Positions 11,522-18,381 of a stretch of DNA of 21,587 nucleotides are shown here, piece by piece. The DNA is from a virus. A model generated the notes under the pieces. That model searched no databases. It saw only the letters and a list, made by a program, of their open reading frames with translations, and was not told where the DNA came from. The translations under genes and the position numbers were made by a program. Every line of letters starts with the position of its first letter. Position 1 is the stretch's first letter. Location of the stretch: IMG/VR virus record IMGVR_UViG_3300032278_000135, positions 1 to 21,587 of that record; one strand, given 5' to 3'.

Positions 11522-12398
11522 CGGGTCTGTCCCAATTTTGTATGCGCTGAGCCGCCACAGGGTCGGCATCCCAGGCCGGATCACGCCACTCGCCCCCTGA
11601 GTCATAAACTTGCCCCTCCGGAGTCCCAGGAACTCCGTGCTGCGCGTTCCATTCCATCCCTCCCGGCGACGTAGAGGGGACCTTGTTCCACGTGTTCCAA
11701 CTTACCCCCATGTTGCGAAGGGGGTATTGTTGGTTAAATTCGGTGTAGTCGCCTGCGAGTTCTGGGAAGAATTGGTTCCGCCGAGCTACGGTTCTATTCC
11801 TTATACCTTCCGCCTGGGGGCCTTGTGCCCTGAACCACGATTCGACCAGGGCCCTCTCGGTATTGCCCCGCGCGAGCTCTGCGGCCATCCTGGGCATACG
11901 TCCGGTATTGCCAGCCTGGAAATAAGTGTCCGCCAAAAGGTCCTGCTTGTCCTGAGAGAGGCGCTCAAAGAAACCTGCCCCATGAGTTGCATTGTGGTGA
12001 ACCCTCTGGCTCTCTCTGCGGGCCCTGAAGTCTGCTCTGAGGGTAGCCTGGGCCTGAGCCGGGGTCAGCCCATTATCAAACCAAGCATCTCTTACGGCCT
12101 GATTGTATTCGGGGTGGGTGCGGTCAGTGGCTTCCCTGGGAATCACGTGCCCATAACCTATGGTGTACTTTATGGCTCCGTTTCTCCACCTCTCGGTTCC
12201 TTGCTGGTAGGGGCGAAATGTCCCTTCCACGAAAGAGCCAGTCCCGGTCTGCGCCGCCTGGGTGCCCTCGGCAGTCATCATATAATCTACAGTGCCCTGC
12301 CTGATGGGCTGAAGTGTAGGTATGGGAACAGGCTGAGGGGCCGCTTGAGGCTGGGCTCTTATTCCAGCCTGGGGCGTAGGTACTGGTCTTGGTGCCAT
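11514..12398 (-). CDS. Lysozyme (GH24-like), virion-type (294 aa)
   Basis: The GH24/T4-lysozyme core is clear: E58 in FVEGTFRPYQ, T79 in YTIGYGHV (79-84), the helix LTPAQAQATLRADF, then KQDLLADTYFQAGNTGR and the RNRTVARRNQFF ending of the family. The enzyme hydrolyses peptidoglycan. The catalytic Asp that normally follows the Tyr (pattern AYxD) is Gln here (PYQQ, Q66), and about seven residues are inserted before T79, so E69 may replace it or activity may be altered. The first 35 residues are Pro/Gln-rich. There is no signal peptide. With large structural-type neighbours, a virion-borne, ejected lysozyme is likelier than a lysis endolysin. Confidence 0.8.
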   Translation of the reverse strand: MAPRPVPTPQAGIRAQPQAAPQPVPIPTLQPIRQGTVDYMMTAEGTQAAQTGTGSFVEGTFRPYQQGTERWRNGAIKYTIGYGHVIPREATDRTHPEYNQAVRDAWFDNGLTPAQAQATLRADFRARRESQRVHHNATHGAGFFERLSQDKQDLLADTYFQAGNTGRMPRMAAELARGNTERALVESWFRAQGPQAEGIRNRTVARRNQFFPELAGDYTEFNQQYPLRNMGVSWNTWNKVPSTSPGGMEWNAQHGVPGTPEGQVYDSGGEWRDPAWDADPVAAQRIQNWDRPDD

Positions 12399-14404
12399 TA
12401 TAATTCAAAGGGTAGTTCTGGAATAAACTCGGGCCTATAAGGCACTCCTTCAGGTAGAGCCCCTGGCGGAGTGATCGGCGGGGCTGCCTGTTCCGGCGGG
12501 GGGGGTGGCATCAGCCTGTAGTTGTTTTGTGGCCGGATGCCCTGACTCTGAGGCTGACCATACTGTGGGCTAGGTACCCGGCCAGCAGGCTGGAAGCCCG
12601 TTGTCGGAACACCTGGTCTTTGGGCGCTGAGCCTGTCCATTGACGGTACAGCCAGCGAGGTCGGTTCAGGGGGAGGATTCAGCTGGTTGAAAAGTTCCTC
12701 ATTGGTGATCCTGCCTGAAGCCAGAGCCTCTATTTGCTGTTCCGTCGGCTGGGGCCCCCTATAGCCCGCCTTTTCTATTGGGCCGGGCCCCGTTGTAAGC
12801 TCCACATCTCCAGCAGGATTCTGGTTATATCCCTCAGGAATTTTTGCACCTGGGTACAAAATCTGACGCATCGCCGGGTCCTTCTGGTGTCGGGCTGGGT
12901 GGGCCATGTTCTCTCTCCACATCACCCCTGCCGCCCGTCGAGCCTCGTCATAACCGCTGGTGTCAGCTCCAAGCAGGCCAGCTCCGCCCATTACAATGTC
13001 TGGGACACCAAAGAAAGCGCCCTCGACAAAGTCAAGGCCTCCCCCGTATAATCCCTTGCCGACTGCCTCACCGAGCCCCTCCCCCTCTTTCTCCATCCTC
13101 TCTGCGGCGTGAACACCCTGCTCATGTCCAATCAGGACCCCCTCGACGACAGCCAGGCCCTTGAAGATTTTGGGCAGACTCCTCTTCATGAAGTTCTTGG
13201 CGGCCTTCATTTTACCCGTTTTAGGGGGAGGATTATCATACTCTTTGAGTATCCTCCTCTGATCCTTCTTCGAGACGCCTTCATCATTCAAGAACTTCTG
13301 GAGCTGTGGCTTGCTCTTGATGTCATCTATGGCTTTATTGAGTTTATTTGTCCGCTTTGTCTTCCGACCCTTCTCGGCTGCCGCCTTCTTTTTCTTATTA
13401 AGTTCCTTCTGCTCTTTATCAAACGCGTCTTTTTTCTTTTTGTTCTCTTCGCGTAGCTCGGCCTCTTCCCAAGCTTGGTCAATTTCCTCTTGGGAGAGGC
13501 CTTCTTGGCTATCTCCGGTCCTACTGAAAGAGTCTGCCACCTCGTCGTCGAGTTGTGACCCCTGCCTCGCTGAGGGATCGGGGGCGTCAGGGGCGTCAGG
13601 GGCGTCAGGGGCGTTAGTCGAGGTAACCTCGGGGGGCGCTTTGCTCACTATTGACTTTATCTTGTCCAGTATAGCTTTGGGGGCCTTCCTTATGGGATGC
13701 TTGTCCAGCATCTTCAGGTCCGCTTCCTGCTTCTGGAGGAGCTCGCGGTACCTATAGGAGTCCTCTACTTTACCGAGGTTCCTGGTCTTCTTGCCATCAG
13801 GGAACAGGTGCTGCTTGTCCTCGGGGATCTTCTCTATCACACTCTTGCGCCAGCGTGGATTCGTCTTCTTCTTGCCCCTCTTGCCGGTCTTCTCGTCAAA
13901 CTCGAAATCTTCGTTCGCAAGCTCTGTTTTAAGGGCAACCATGTCGGACTTATGGAGCTGCTTCATGGCCTTCCCCTCTGCCCTGCGCGCCCCCCACCGT
14001 GTCCTCCACGGGAAAGTGTTGCCGCCTAAAGCCCTCATCCCCTCTATTGCGCTGCCGCCGCCAGCTTTCCTTAGGGCCCAGTATCCAGCCGCAGCTGTGG
14101 GTGCCGCGCCGATAAACACCAGGTACTCAGCGAAGCCCCAGGCGTCCTCTCTATCGCTCTGATCCAGGTCCTGACCAGGAGCTGTGGCTGGAGCTGTGGC
14201 TGGAGCTGTGGCTGGGGGTGTGGCTGGGGGTGTGGCTGTGGCTGTGGCTGTGGCTGTGGCTGGGGGGGGTTTGAGGTAATAACCCTTGGTCTTATCTTTT
14301 CCTACTACGGGCTTACGTGCTTCCGGGACGGCCCCAAAGGGCAAAGCTTTTTTCTTCAGTTCTTCTTCAGTTAGTTTGCCCCTTGGGTCGTCCCAGCCAG
14401 CCAT
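12398..14404 (-). CDS. Large low-complexity virion-like protein (668 aa)
   Basis: Starts on the last base of the preceding stop. Features in order: Ala-Thr-Pro repeats (about residues 48-77); a hydrophobic Ala/Gly-rich segment (91-111, FAEYLVFIGAAPTAAAGYWA); a highly basic region; an APD repeat (about 263-275); a long Lys/Glu helix; a second Gly/Ala-rich hydrophobic region (about residues 425-490); and a Pro/Gln-rich C-terminus (PPPPPEQAAPP). No enzyme motif is seen. The layout recalls internal virion or pilot proteins that are ejected and form a conduit across the cell envelope, and it is transcribed just before the lysozyme gene. The function is inferred from context and composition. Confidence 0.6.
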   Translation of the reverse strand: MAGWDDPRGKLTEEELKKKALPFGAVPEARKPVVGKDKTKGYYLKPPPATATATATATPPATPPATAPATAPATAPGQDLDQSDREDAWGFAEYLVFIGAAPTAAAGYWALRKAGGGSAIEGMRALGGNTFPWRTRWGARRAEGKAMKQLHKSDMVALKTELANEDFEFDEKTGKRGKKKTNPRWRKSVIEKIPEDKQHLFPDGKKTRNLGKVEDSYRYRELLQKQEADLKMLDKHPIRKAPKAILDKIKSIVSKAPPEVTSTNAPDAPDAPDAPDPSARQGSQLDDEVADSFSRTGDSQEGLSQEEIDQAWEEAELREENKKKKDAFDKEQKELNKKKKAAAEKGRKTKRTNKLNKAIDDIKSKPQLQKFLNDEGVSKKDQRRILKEYDNPPPKTGKMKAAKNFMKRSLPKIFKGLAVVEGVLIGHEQGVHAAERMEKEGEGLGEAVGKGLYGGGLDFVEGAFFGVPDIVMGGAGLLGADTSGYDEARRAAGVMWRENMAHPARHQKDPAMRQILYPGAKIPEGYNQNPAGDVELTTGPGPIEKAGYRGPQPTEQQIEALASGRITNEELFNQLNPPPEPTSLAVPSMDRLSAQRPGVPTTGFQPAGRVPSPQYGQPQSQGIRPQNNYRLMPPPPPEQAAPPITPPGALPEGVPYRPEFIPELPFEL
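13581..13616. repeat. Four tandem 9-base repeats
   Basis: The unit GGGGCGTCA occurs four times (the last is GGGGCGTTA). Read leftward it encodes the Ala-Pro-Asp repeat of the 668-residue protein. Confidence 0.9.
14178..14261. repeat. Tandem 12- and 6-base repeats (GTGGCT family)
   Basis: Three copies of GGAGCTGTGGCT, two of GGGGGTGTGGCT and four of GTGGCT in a row, followed by eight G. Read leftward they encode the Ala-Thr-Pro repeat near the N-terminus of the 668-residue protein. All units are multiples of three, so copy-number change keeps the frame. Confidence 0.9.
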
Positions 14405-14523
14405 TAGTACGCCTTCTTTCCCTTTTTATTAACTACCTTCTTGCCGGTCTTCTTGGCTGCTTTCTTGGCAGCGGCCCGACCCTTTTTATTATATCCGTAC
14501 TCCTTGTTTCCTACAGTAGGCAT
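14404..14523 (-). CDS. Tiny Lys-rich phage protein (39 aa)
   Basis: A 39-residue reading frame joins its neighbours by TAATG overlaps at both ends, which strongly supports it. The sequence begins MPTVGNKEYGYNKKGRAAAK and continues as a run of Lys, Ala and Gly (KKTGKKVVNKKGKKAY). Proteins of the form MPxVGxKxxxYxxKGxAAAKxxAKK are, as I recall, frequent in tailed phages next to virion genes and remain uncharacterised. The very high positive charge suggests DNA or polyanion binding, perhaps a packaged internal protein. Confidence 0.75.
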   Translation of the reverse strand: MPTVGNKEYGYNKKGRAAAKKAAKKTGKKVVNKKGKKAY

Positions 14524-14741
14524 TATTCATCCTCCAAAAATCCCTCCTTAACCAGTCTATCAAACTGGTCAGGAGCTTTGTCCTTAATGTACTCGGCAAT
14601 TTCACTCATGTGCTCAATAGCCAAAATAGCCTTACCAACTCCGAATTTGAACGGCCACTGGTCGTCCGCGTTCTTTGATATGGTAAGAAGCTCATGCGTA
14701 TTCCCTTTCGGGTCCACAAAATCTGTAACAGTCGCGGGCAT
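14523..14741 (-). CDS. Small acidic unknown protein (72 aa)
   Basis: First gene of the leftward operon, with AGGAGG at ideal distance (14748-14753 on the given strand, read in reverse). The first half is strand-like (PATVTDFVDPKGNTHELLTI). A helix follows (KAILAIEHMSEIAEYIKDKA) and an acidic C-terminus ends LEDE. It overlaps the tiny Lys-rich gene by one base. The opposite charges of the two adjacent products might reflect a pair, which is speculation. Family not recognised. Confidence 0.7.
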   Translation of the reverse strand: MPATVTDFVDPKGNTHELLTISKNADDQWPFKFGVGKAILAIEHMSEIAEYIKDKAPDQFDRLVKEGFLEDE

Positions 14742-15008
14742 TACGTCCTCCTGAAAAAATGGGGTGAATTAACAAAAACGGCCCACCGGGGTTCGGGGGT
14801 GTGAGAAAGGACTTCTCTGTATGGGGGGAGTCAACTTTTTTGTCCGTTAAGTTCGTTTCTATTCGTTTGGGTCTGTGATCTATCATAGTCATAGCTAAAA
14901 TCACTTCGAACTCCGGTGGCCGTTGTTGACTAAATGATAATAGCAGAAGAAAAAAAGAATGTCCATAGCACTATATTGAAATATAATCCTCCTGGAGGTG
15001 AAACAAAT
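14742..15008. promoter_or_regulatory. Divergent control region with inverted element
   Basis: The 267-base gap between the leftward and rightward operons has no gene. An imperfect inverted repeat faces outward: 14778-14795, read in reverse as CGAACCCCGGTGGGCCGT, and 14907-14923, CGAACTCCGGTGGCCGT (one substitution, one missing base). Flanks are also similar. TTGACT lies at 14926-14931, but no good -10 follows it. Another TTGACT, read leftward, begins at 14834. The rightward leader ends with CCTCCTGGAGGTG before the ATG at 15009. Confidence 0.5.
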
Positions 15009-15245
15009 ATGGCACGCAAACTCAAGAAAAAGGCGTTTTTAACGCTACAGCTCGTCATCGAATCCCCAGATGAAGTGGTCATGGTGAGGGAGGCCAATTT
15101 GGTGGAGTTCCCGCAGCAGACAGCGCTTGCCGTCCTTCCATTCGTGGACGAGATAAAGGACGTTATCGAGGGGGACTTTATCGACTTCTGTAATTATGCC
15201 AATTCATCTATTGGGGAATGGGTCAAAGAGGGCAATGCAGAATGA
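15009..15245 (+). CDS. Small unknown protein, first of the head operon (78 aa)
   Basis: ATG 15009 has GGAGGTG at 14994-15000; an extension to 14934 would use a weak start in the leader. The first ten residues are basic (MARKLKKKAF), followed by a strand (LTLQLVIESP) and two helices, the second acidic (PFVDEIKDVIEGDFIDFCNY). It lies first in the rightward operon leading to the terminase. Family not recognised. Confidence 0.65.
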   Translation: MARKLKKKAFLTLQLVIESPDEVVMVREANLVEFPQQTALAVLPFVDEIKDVIEGDFIDFCNYANSSIGEWVKEGNAE

Positions 15246-15495
15246 CATGTGGAAGCAGGCGGCAATATGTCTCCTGACAGCAGTTTTAACCGGAGGCGGA
15301 TTTTGGATAGTCTGGGGGGCCGAAGTCCCTAACAGAGAGGAGGTGAATCGCCTTATCTCGACGTCAAGCCCTTATGCTCTCGACCAGAGAGCTATAAATG
15401 AGTCGCTTGACCGGATTCATACGAAGTTAAATTCTATAGAGCAGCAGATAACCTCTCTAATCGAGAGGGTCTCACGCTTGGAGGGTACCAAATGA
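15235..15495 (+). CDS. Membrane-anchored coiled-coil protein, possible holin or spanin-like (86 aa)
   Basis: Two in-frame starts are possible, 15235 and 15247; AGAGGG precedes the first, and both give 11 bases or less overlap with the gene before it. One hydrophobic segment near the N-terminus (AAICLLTAVLTGGGFWIVWG, about residues 9-28) is followed by a polar stretch and a coiled coil (NESLDRIHTKLNSIEQQITS, then LIERVSRLEG). One anchor plus a coiled coil resembles phage lysis accessory proteins of the inner membrane (spanin-like or holin-like), but no lysis gene is adjacent and the topology is unproven. Confidence 0.55.
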   Translation: MQNDMWKQAAICLLTAVLTGGGFWIVWGAEVPNREEVNRLISTSSPYALDQRAINESLDRIHTKLNSIEQQITSLIERVSRLEGTK

Positions 15496-15887
15496 GATTC
15501 GTTAAATTCTTTCACCGCTATGAAGTAAATGGGGGCCATTGCCTCCAGGACCAGGAGGCCATTATAGCCACCGGGTCATATGTCCTTCTCTATTACCCCA
15601 AGACCGGGGAGTTCTTGCAGATAGACGAGAAGGTTAAGACATACCCAGGGGCCGTCAGTATCGTATTGAACGAGTACGTGGCCCGTCTTGGGTTCTTTAG
15701 AGGTCTAAAGTTAATATTAAAGAACTTTATCGGCATAAGTCAGTGCAAGATAAGGACTTGTAAAGCTGATCTCGACGCCGTAGAGGAGGCCGCGACGTTT
15801 GAGGACTTTTTTGAGAAGGCGGAGTGCCTGGACGATGATTTAAGGCCGCCAGTAATCGTTGGAGGGATATACGAAGATGAAGTTTAG
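15492..15887 (+). CDS. Unknown protein (131 aa)
   Basis: The start overlaps the preceding stop (ATGA at 15492-15495). The first 60 residues are mixed strands and loops (ATGSYVLLYYPKTGEFLQID). Residues 70-80 (FRGLKLILKNF) are basic and hydrophobic. The C-terminal third is acidic (DAVEEAATFEDFFEKAECLD) and ends near the start of the next gene, overlapping it by 11 bases. It is not recognised as a known family and has no catalytic motif. Confidence 0.65.
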   Translation: MRFVKFFHRYEVNGGHCLQDQEAIIATGSYVLLYYPKTGEFLQIDEKVKTYPGAVSIVLNEYVARLGFFRGLKLILKNFIGISQCKIRTCKADLDAVEEAATFEDFFEKAECLDDDLRPPVIVGGIYEDEV

Positions 15888-16263
15888 AGACGAACACGTT
15901 GTAAACATGATGAGGGATCTGGCCCCCAAGGCCGAGATTCATCTTTTGCGTTCATACAAAGGGAAAAAGCTCGATTTTGAGAACTATGCGACATATTTGA
16001 TTAACGGTAGATTTGGTTGGTGCAAACTATCGTCCCTCGAAGAGGATCGAGAGCACGCGGGCCCTGGCGCAGTATGGGACAGGCTGGCAAAGCTATTGGA
16101 AAGATCACTTGGATCGAAGGTAAATATTGGCACCCACACTAAACATGAACTGTCAGAACGGATAAAAAGATACAATGGGAAGAGGGCTGAGGTCATGGAA
16201 TGGGCCATGAAAAGTGCCGGTTCAACAAGTAAAGAGATATACGACGAGCTAAAATATGCCTAA
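15877..16263 (+). CDS. Unknown helical protein (128 aa)
   Basis: ATG 15877 is preferred over the in-frame upstream start at 15859 because GGAGGG at 15861-15866 is well placed. Two helical parts: VVNMMRDLAPKAEIHLLRSY and, later, WDRLAKLLERSLGSKVNIGT followed by SERIKRYNGKRAEVMEWAMK. The C-terminus, basic in the centre, ends in an acidic helix (KEIYDELKYA). No enzyme motif is seen. It overlaps the next short gene by eight bases. Function unknown. Confidence 0.65.
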   Translation: MKFRDEHVVNMMRDLAPKAEIHLLRSYKGKKLDFENYATYLINGRFGWCKLSSLEEDREHAGPGAVWDRLAKLLERSLGSKVNIGTHTKHELSERIKRYNGKRAEVMEWAMKSAGSTSKEIYDELKYA

Positions 16264-16459
16264 TCCAATGGAAAAGAGTGTTGAGAAGTCCATAGAGGTT
16301 GTGGATATTTTCTGTGAATTATTGTCTGGATACGCCAAAAGAGAGGCGCATCCCAAGAAAGAGGTTGTAGATGGAACAATCCAAGCGCTCGAAGCCCTCA
16401 GAACGGCGGAAAGCAAGCACCACGAAAAAATCAAATCAATTACGGGCTCCATCCGATAA
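16256..16459 (+). CDS. Short helical protein, overlapping the small terminase gene (67 aa)
   Basis: A small, mostly helical reading frame (MPNPMEKSVEKSIEVVDIFC, then LSGYAKREAHPKKEVVDGTI) with start at 16256, or possibly at 16268. It overlaps the next gene by 89 bases in another frame, an unusually long overlap for this window, so its C-terminal part or the next gene's N-terminal part may be wrong. The Lys-rich N-terminus of the small terminase lies in the overlap. Accepted on composition and position; confidence is limited. Confidence 0.45.
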   Translation: MPNPMEKSVEKSIEVVDIFCELLSGYAKREAHPKKEVVDGTIQALEALRTAESKHHEKIKSITGSIR

Positions 16460-16916
16460 GAAGAAGACACTTGTCGAGAAGGAGGTAGAGCTCGAAAAGC
16501 TGGATGAGGCCGCTACGGGGGAGCAGGTTATTGCCCTTAGAGCTTCCGGCAAGACGGAGGCCGCAATCGGGAAGATCGTCGAATGGGATCAAAAGAAGGT
16601 CCACAAGTTCCTCATGCAGCCCGAGAGCCTTAAGGGGCTCACCAAGGCTAAGAAACTGCTCCTTGAGGCAGTCAACTCCAATCTCGTAAGAGTCGGCACA
16701 CAGGCGGCTGATAAGTTGTCTGAACTTATGCACAATAGTGACCCTTCAATATGTCTCAATGCTGCTAAGGTGACCCTTGACGCCATAGGCAAGCTTGCCA
16801 TGAGAGAGGGGACTGTGGACAGAGTATCGTCCGGGGTCGCACTCCAGGTAAACATTGGTGGCCAAGAGGCCCAGACTATAGTAACAGATGAACTCAGAAA
16901 ACATCACAACCGTTAA
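16371..16916 (+). CDS. terS: Terminase small subunit (181 aa)
   Basis: Small terminase proteins bind phage DNA at the packaging site and load the large subunit. Evidence: it lies directly upstream of terL. Residues about 48-81 look like a helix-turn-helix (GEQVIALRASGKTEAAIGKI followed by VEWDQKKVHKFL), and the second half is a helical oligomerisation-like region (SNLVRVGTQAADKLSELMHN, then ICLNAAKVTLDAIG). The N-terminus is strongly basic (residues 1-32). The start at 16371 has AAAGAGG upstream, but it overlaps the previous gene by 89 bases; a later start would shorten the basic tail. The overlap with terL is 29 bases. Confidence 0.75.
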   Translation: MEQSKRSKPSERRKASTTKKSNQLRAPSDKKKTLVEKEVELEKLDEAATGEQVIALRASGKTEAAIGKIVEWDQKKVHKFLMQPESLKGLTKAKKLLLEAVNSNLVRVGTQAADKLSELMHNSDPSICLNAAKVTLDAIGKLAMREGTVDRVSSGVALQVNIGGQEAQTIVTDELRKHHNR

Positions 16917-18381
16917 GGTCATTGACCGCCCAGACGACCTCAAGAAGCACCTGGGAGATCCTATGGTCCGCCAGGCCTGTATATCAGATGCCTGGTATCG
17001 TGGCGACCTGAGCTATCAGCTGCGCCCTCACGGGCAGTTAGACCTGTATAACTTCATTCATAGGACTCACACTGAGGACCCCACGCCTGAGCTGTTTGTC
17101 GTTGAGACCCATAGGCGGTTCGGAAAGTCATATATATGGACGCTGCTTGCACTTGAGAGGGCCCTCTCAAAGCCCTGGCAGCTGATTAAGTACGCGGCCC
17201 CCACAGCTGTACAGTGCCAGAAAATCGTTAAACCCAACCTGGCACGCATCTTACGTGATTGCCCGGCGGATCTGAAGCCCCATAAGGCCGGTATGACCTG
17301 GACATTCAAGAACCCCAGGCTTAAAGAGGGTGGGGCCACCCCTACCTCTGAGTTTCACCTGATTGGCGTGAACGAGGACCCCGACGCCATTCGTGGTGAG
17401 GCGACAGACTTTGCGGTACTCGATGAGGCGGGCATGATGAAGCGCCTGGGCTATATAATCGAGGACATCCTCAGTTTCCAATTCATTGGTCGTAAAGACC
17501 CCATGATGGCCATGATTTCGACCCCACCGGCCTCTATGGACCATCCATTTATAAAGAAATATATACCCGACGCTATGCTCGCCAAGCGGTACTTTATCAT
17601 GCCCGCGAGCAACAATAAGGACTTCAGCAAGGAAGATGAGGCTGTCGTAATCAGGAATTGCCAGTCTACGGACTCTATCTCATGGCAGAGGGAGGCCGAG
17701 TGCAAACATATCACTGATACGGAGTCCATGATTATCCCCGAGTATAATAAGGTTAAGAAGGACATAGTCCGTAAATGGCCGGACCCAGGCTTTTATTACC
17801 CTGAAATTTGTTTCGATGCTGGGGCAAAAGACTATTGTCATATGTTGTTCGGTTATGTAGACTTTCGGGAACAAGTTTTGGTAATATTGGATGAGATATG
17901 GGTACACTACAAATCCACCGGCCAGATAACTGCGCTTTTACAGGAAAAGCAGTGGGAAGTCTTCGGAAGGAACAAGTACAAGACTCATATCTTTGCGGAC
18001 GCCCCCCTACAGCAACTTATAGATTTCCAGATGGACCACGGCGTAAACGTGGAGCCAGCTCTGAAGCACGACGCAGACGTAACCTTGTCTTCGTTGAGAA
18101 CTTCCGTCCAGGGCGGTAAGATAATTATCGACCCTAAATGTCAGCGTTTACTATATCAGTTAGAAAATGGGATTTGGAATGACAAGCGAACAGACTGGGT
18201 CAGATCGGAAGAATTGGGCCACTGCGACGGAATTTCGGCTTTGGCGTATTTTAATAGATGCGCCAAATGGAGGAAAAACCCCTTCCCAGACGGGTATTAC
18301 GATCCAAGGAGCACTTTTGACCTTGATGCGTCAAAGCATAATGGAACCAGGAACTTGATAAGGAACATATTTAACAGATGA
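16888..18381 (+). CDS. terL: Terminase large subunit (497 aa)
   Basis: The packaging motor: an N-terminal ATPase powers DNA entry and a C-terminal nuclease cuts concatemers. A deviant Walker A (THRRFGKSY, residues 74-82) is followed by FAVLDE (175-180) as Walker B with catalytic E180. ISTPP (210-214) fits the coupling motif. The nuclease domain has D310 (CFDAGAKDY), D371 (IFADAP) and D447 (HCDGIS), the usual metal-binding acidic triad. Length is normal for the family. The start is overlapped by terS for 29 bases with no close ribosome binding site; the stop overlaps the portal start (ATGA). The gene order terS-terL-portal-scaffold supports the call. Confidence 0.92.
   Translation: MNSENITTVKVIDRPDDLKKHLGDPMVRQACISDAWYRGDLSYQLRPHGQLDLYNFIHRTHTEDPTPELFVVETHRRFGKSYIWTLLALERALSKPWQLIKYAAPTAVQCQKIVKPNLARILRDCPADLKPHKAGMTWTFKNPRLKEGGATPTSEFHLIGVNEDPDAIRGEATDFAVLDEAGMMKRLGYIIEDILSFQFIGRKDPMMAMISTPPASMDHPFIKKYIPDAMLAKRYFIMPASNNKDFSKEDEAVVIRNCQSTDSISWQREAECKHITDTESMIIPEYNKVKKDIVRKWPDPGFYYPEICFDAGAKDYCHMLFGYVDFREQVLVILDEIWVHYKSTGQITALLQEKQWEVFGRNKYKTHIFADAPLQQLIDFQMDHGVNVEPALKHDADVTLSSLRTSVQGGKIIIDPKCQRLLYQLENGIWNDKRTDWVRSEELGHCDGISALAYFNRCAKWRKNPFPDGYYDPRSTFDLDASKHNGTRNLIRNIFNR

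Noticed and set aside
10403-11605. Upstream start at 11605 for the 372-residue protein
   Set aside because: It would add 28 residues overlapping the lysozyme gene by 92 bases; the start at 11521 gives the 8-base overlap usual in this operon.
11610-12440. Open frame of 276 aa on the + strand across the lysozyme gene
   Set aside because: It lies opposite a lysozyme with clear family motifs, and lacks recognisable domains or a start signal; it is a shadow frame.
13109-14162. Long + strand open frames across the 668-residue gene
   Set aside because: These arise from the Lys/Glu/Ala-rich leftward gene read in reverse (giving Phe/Leu/Ser-rich protein) and have no ribosome binding sites.
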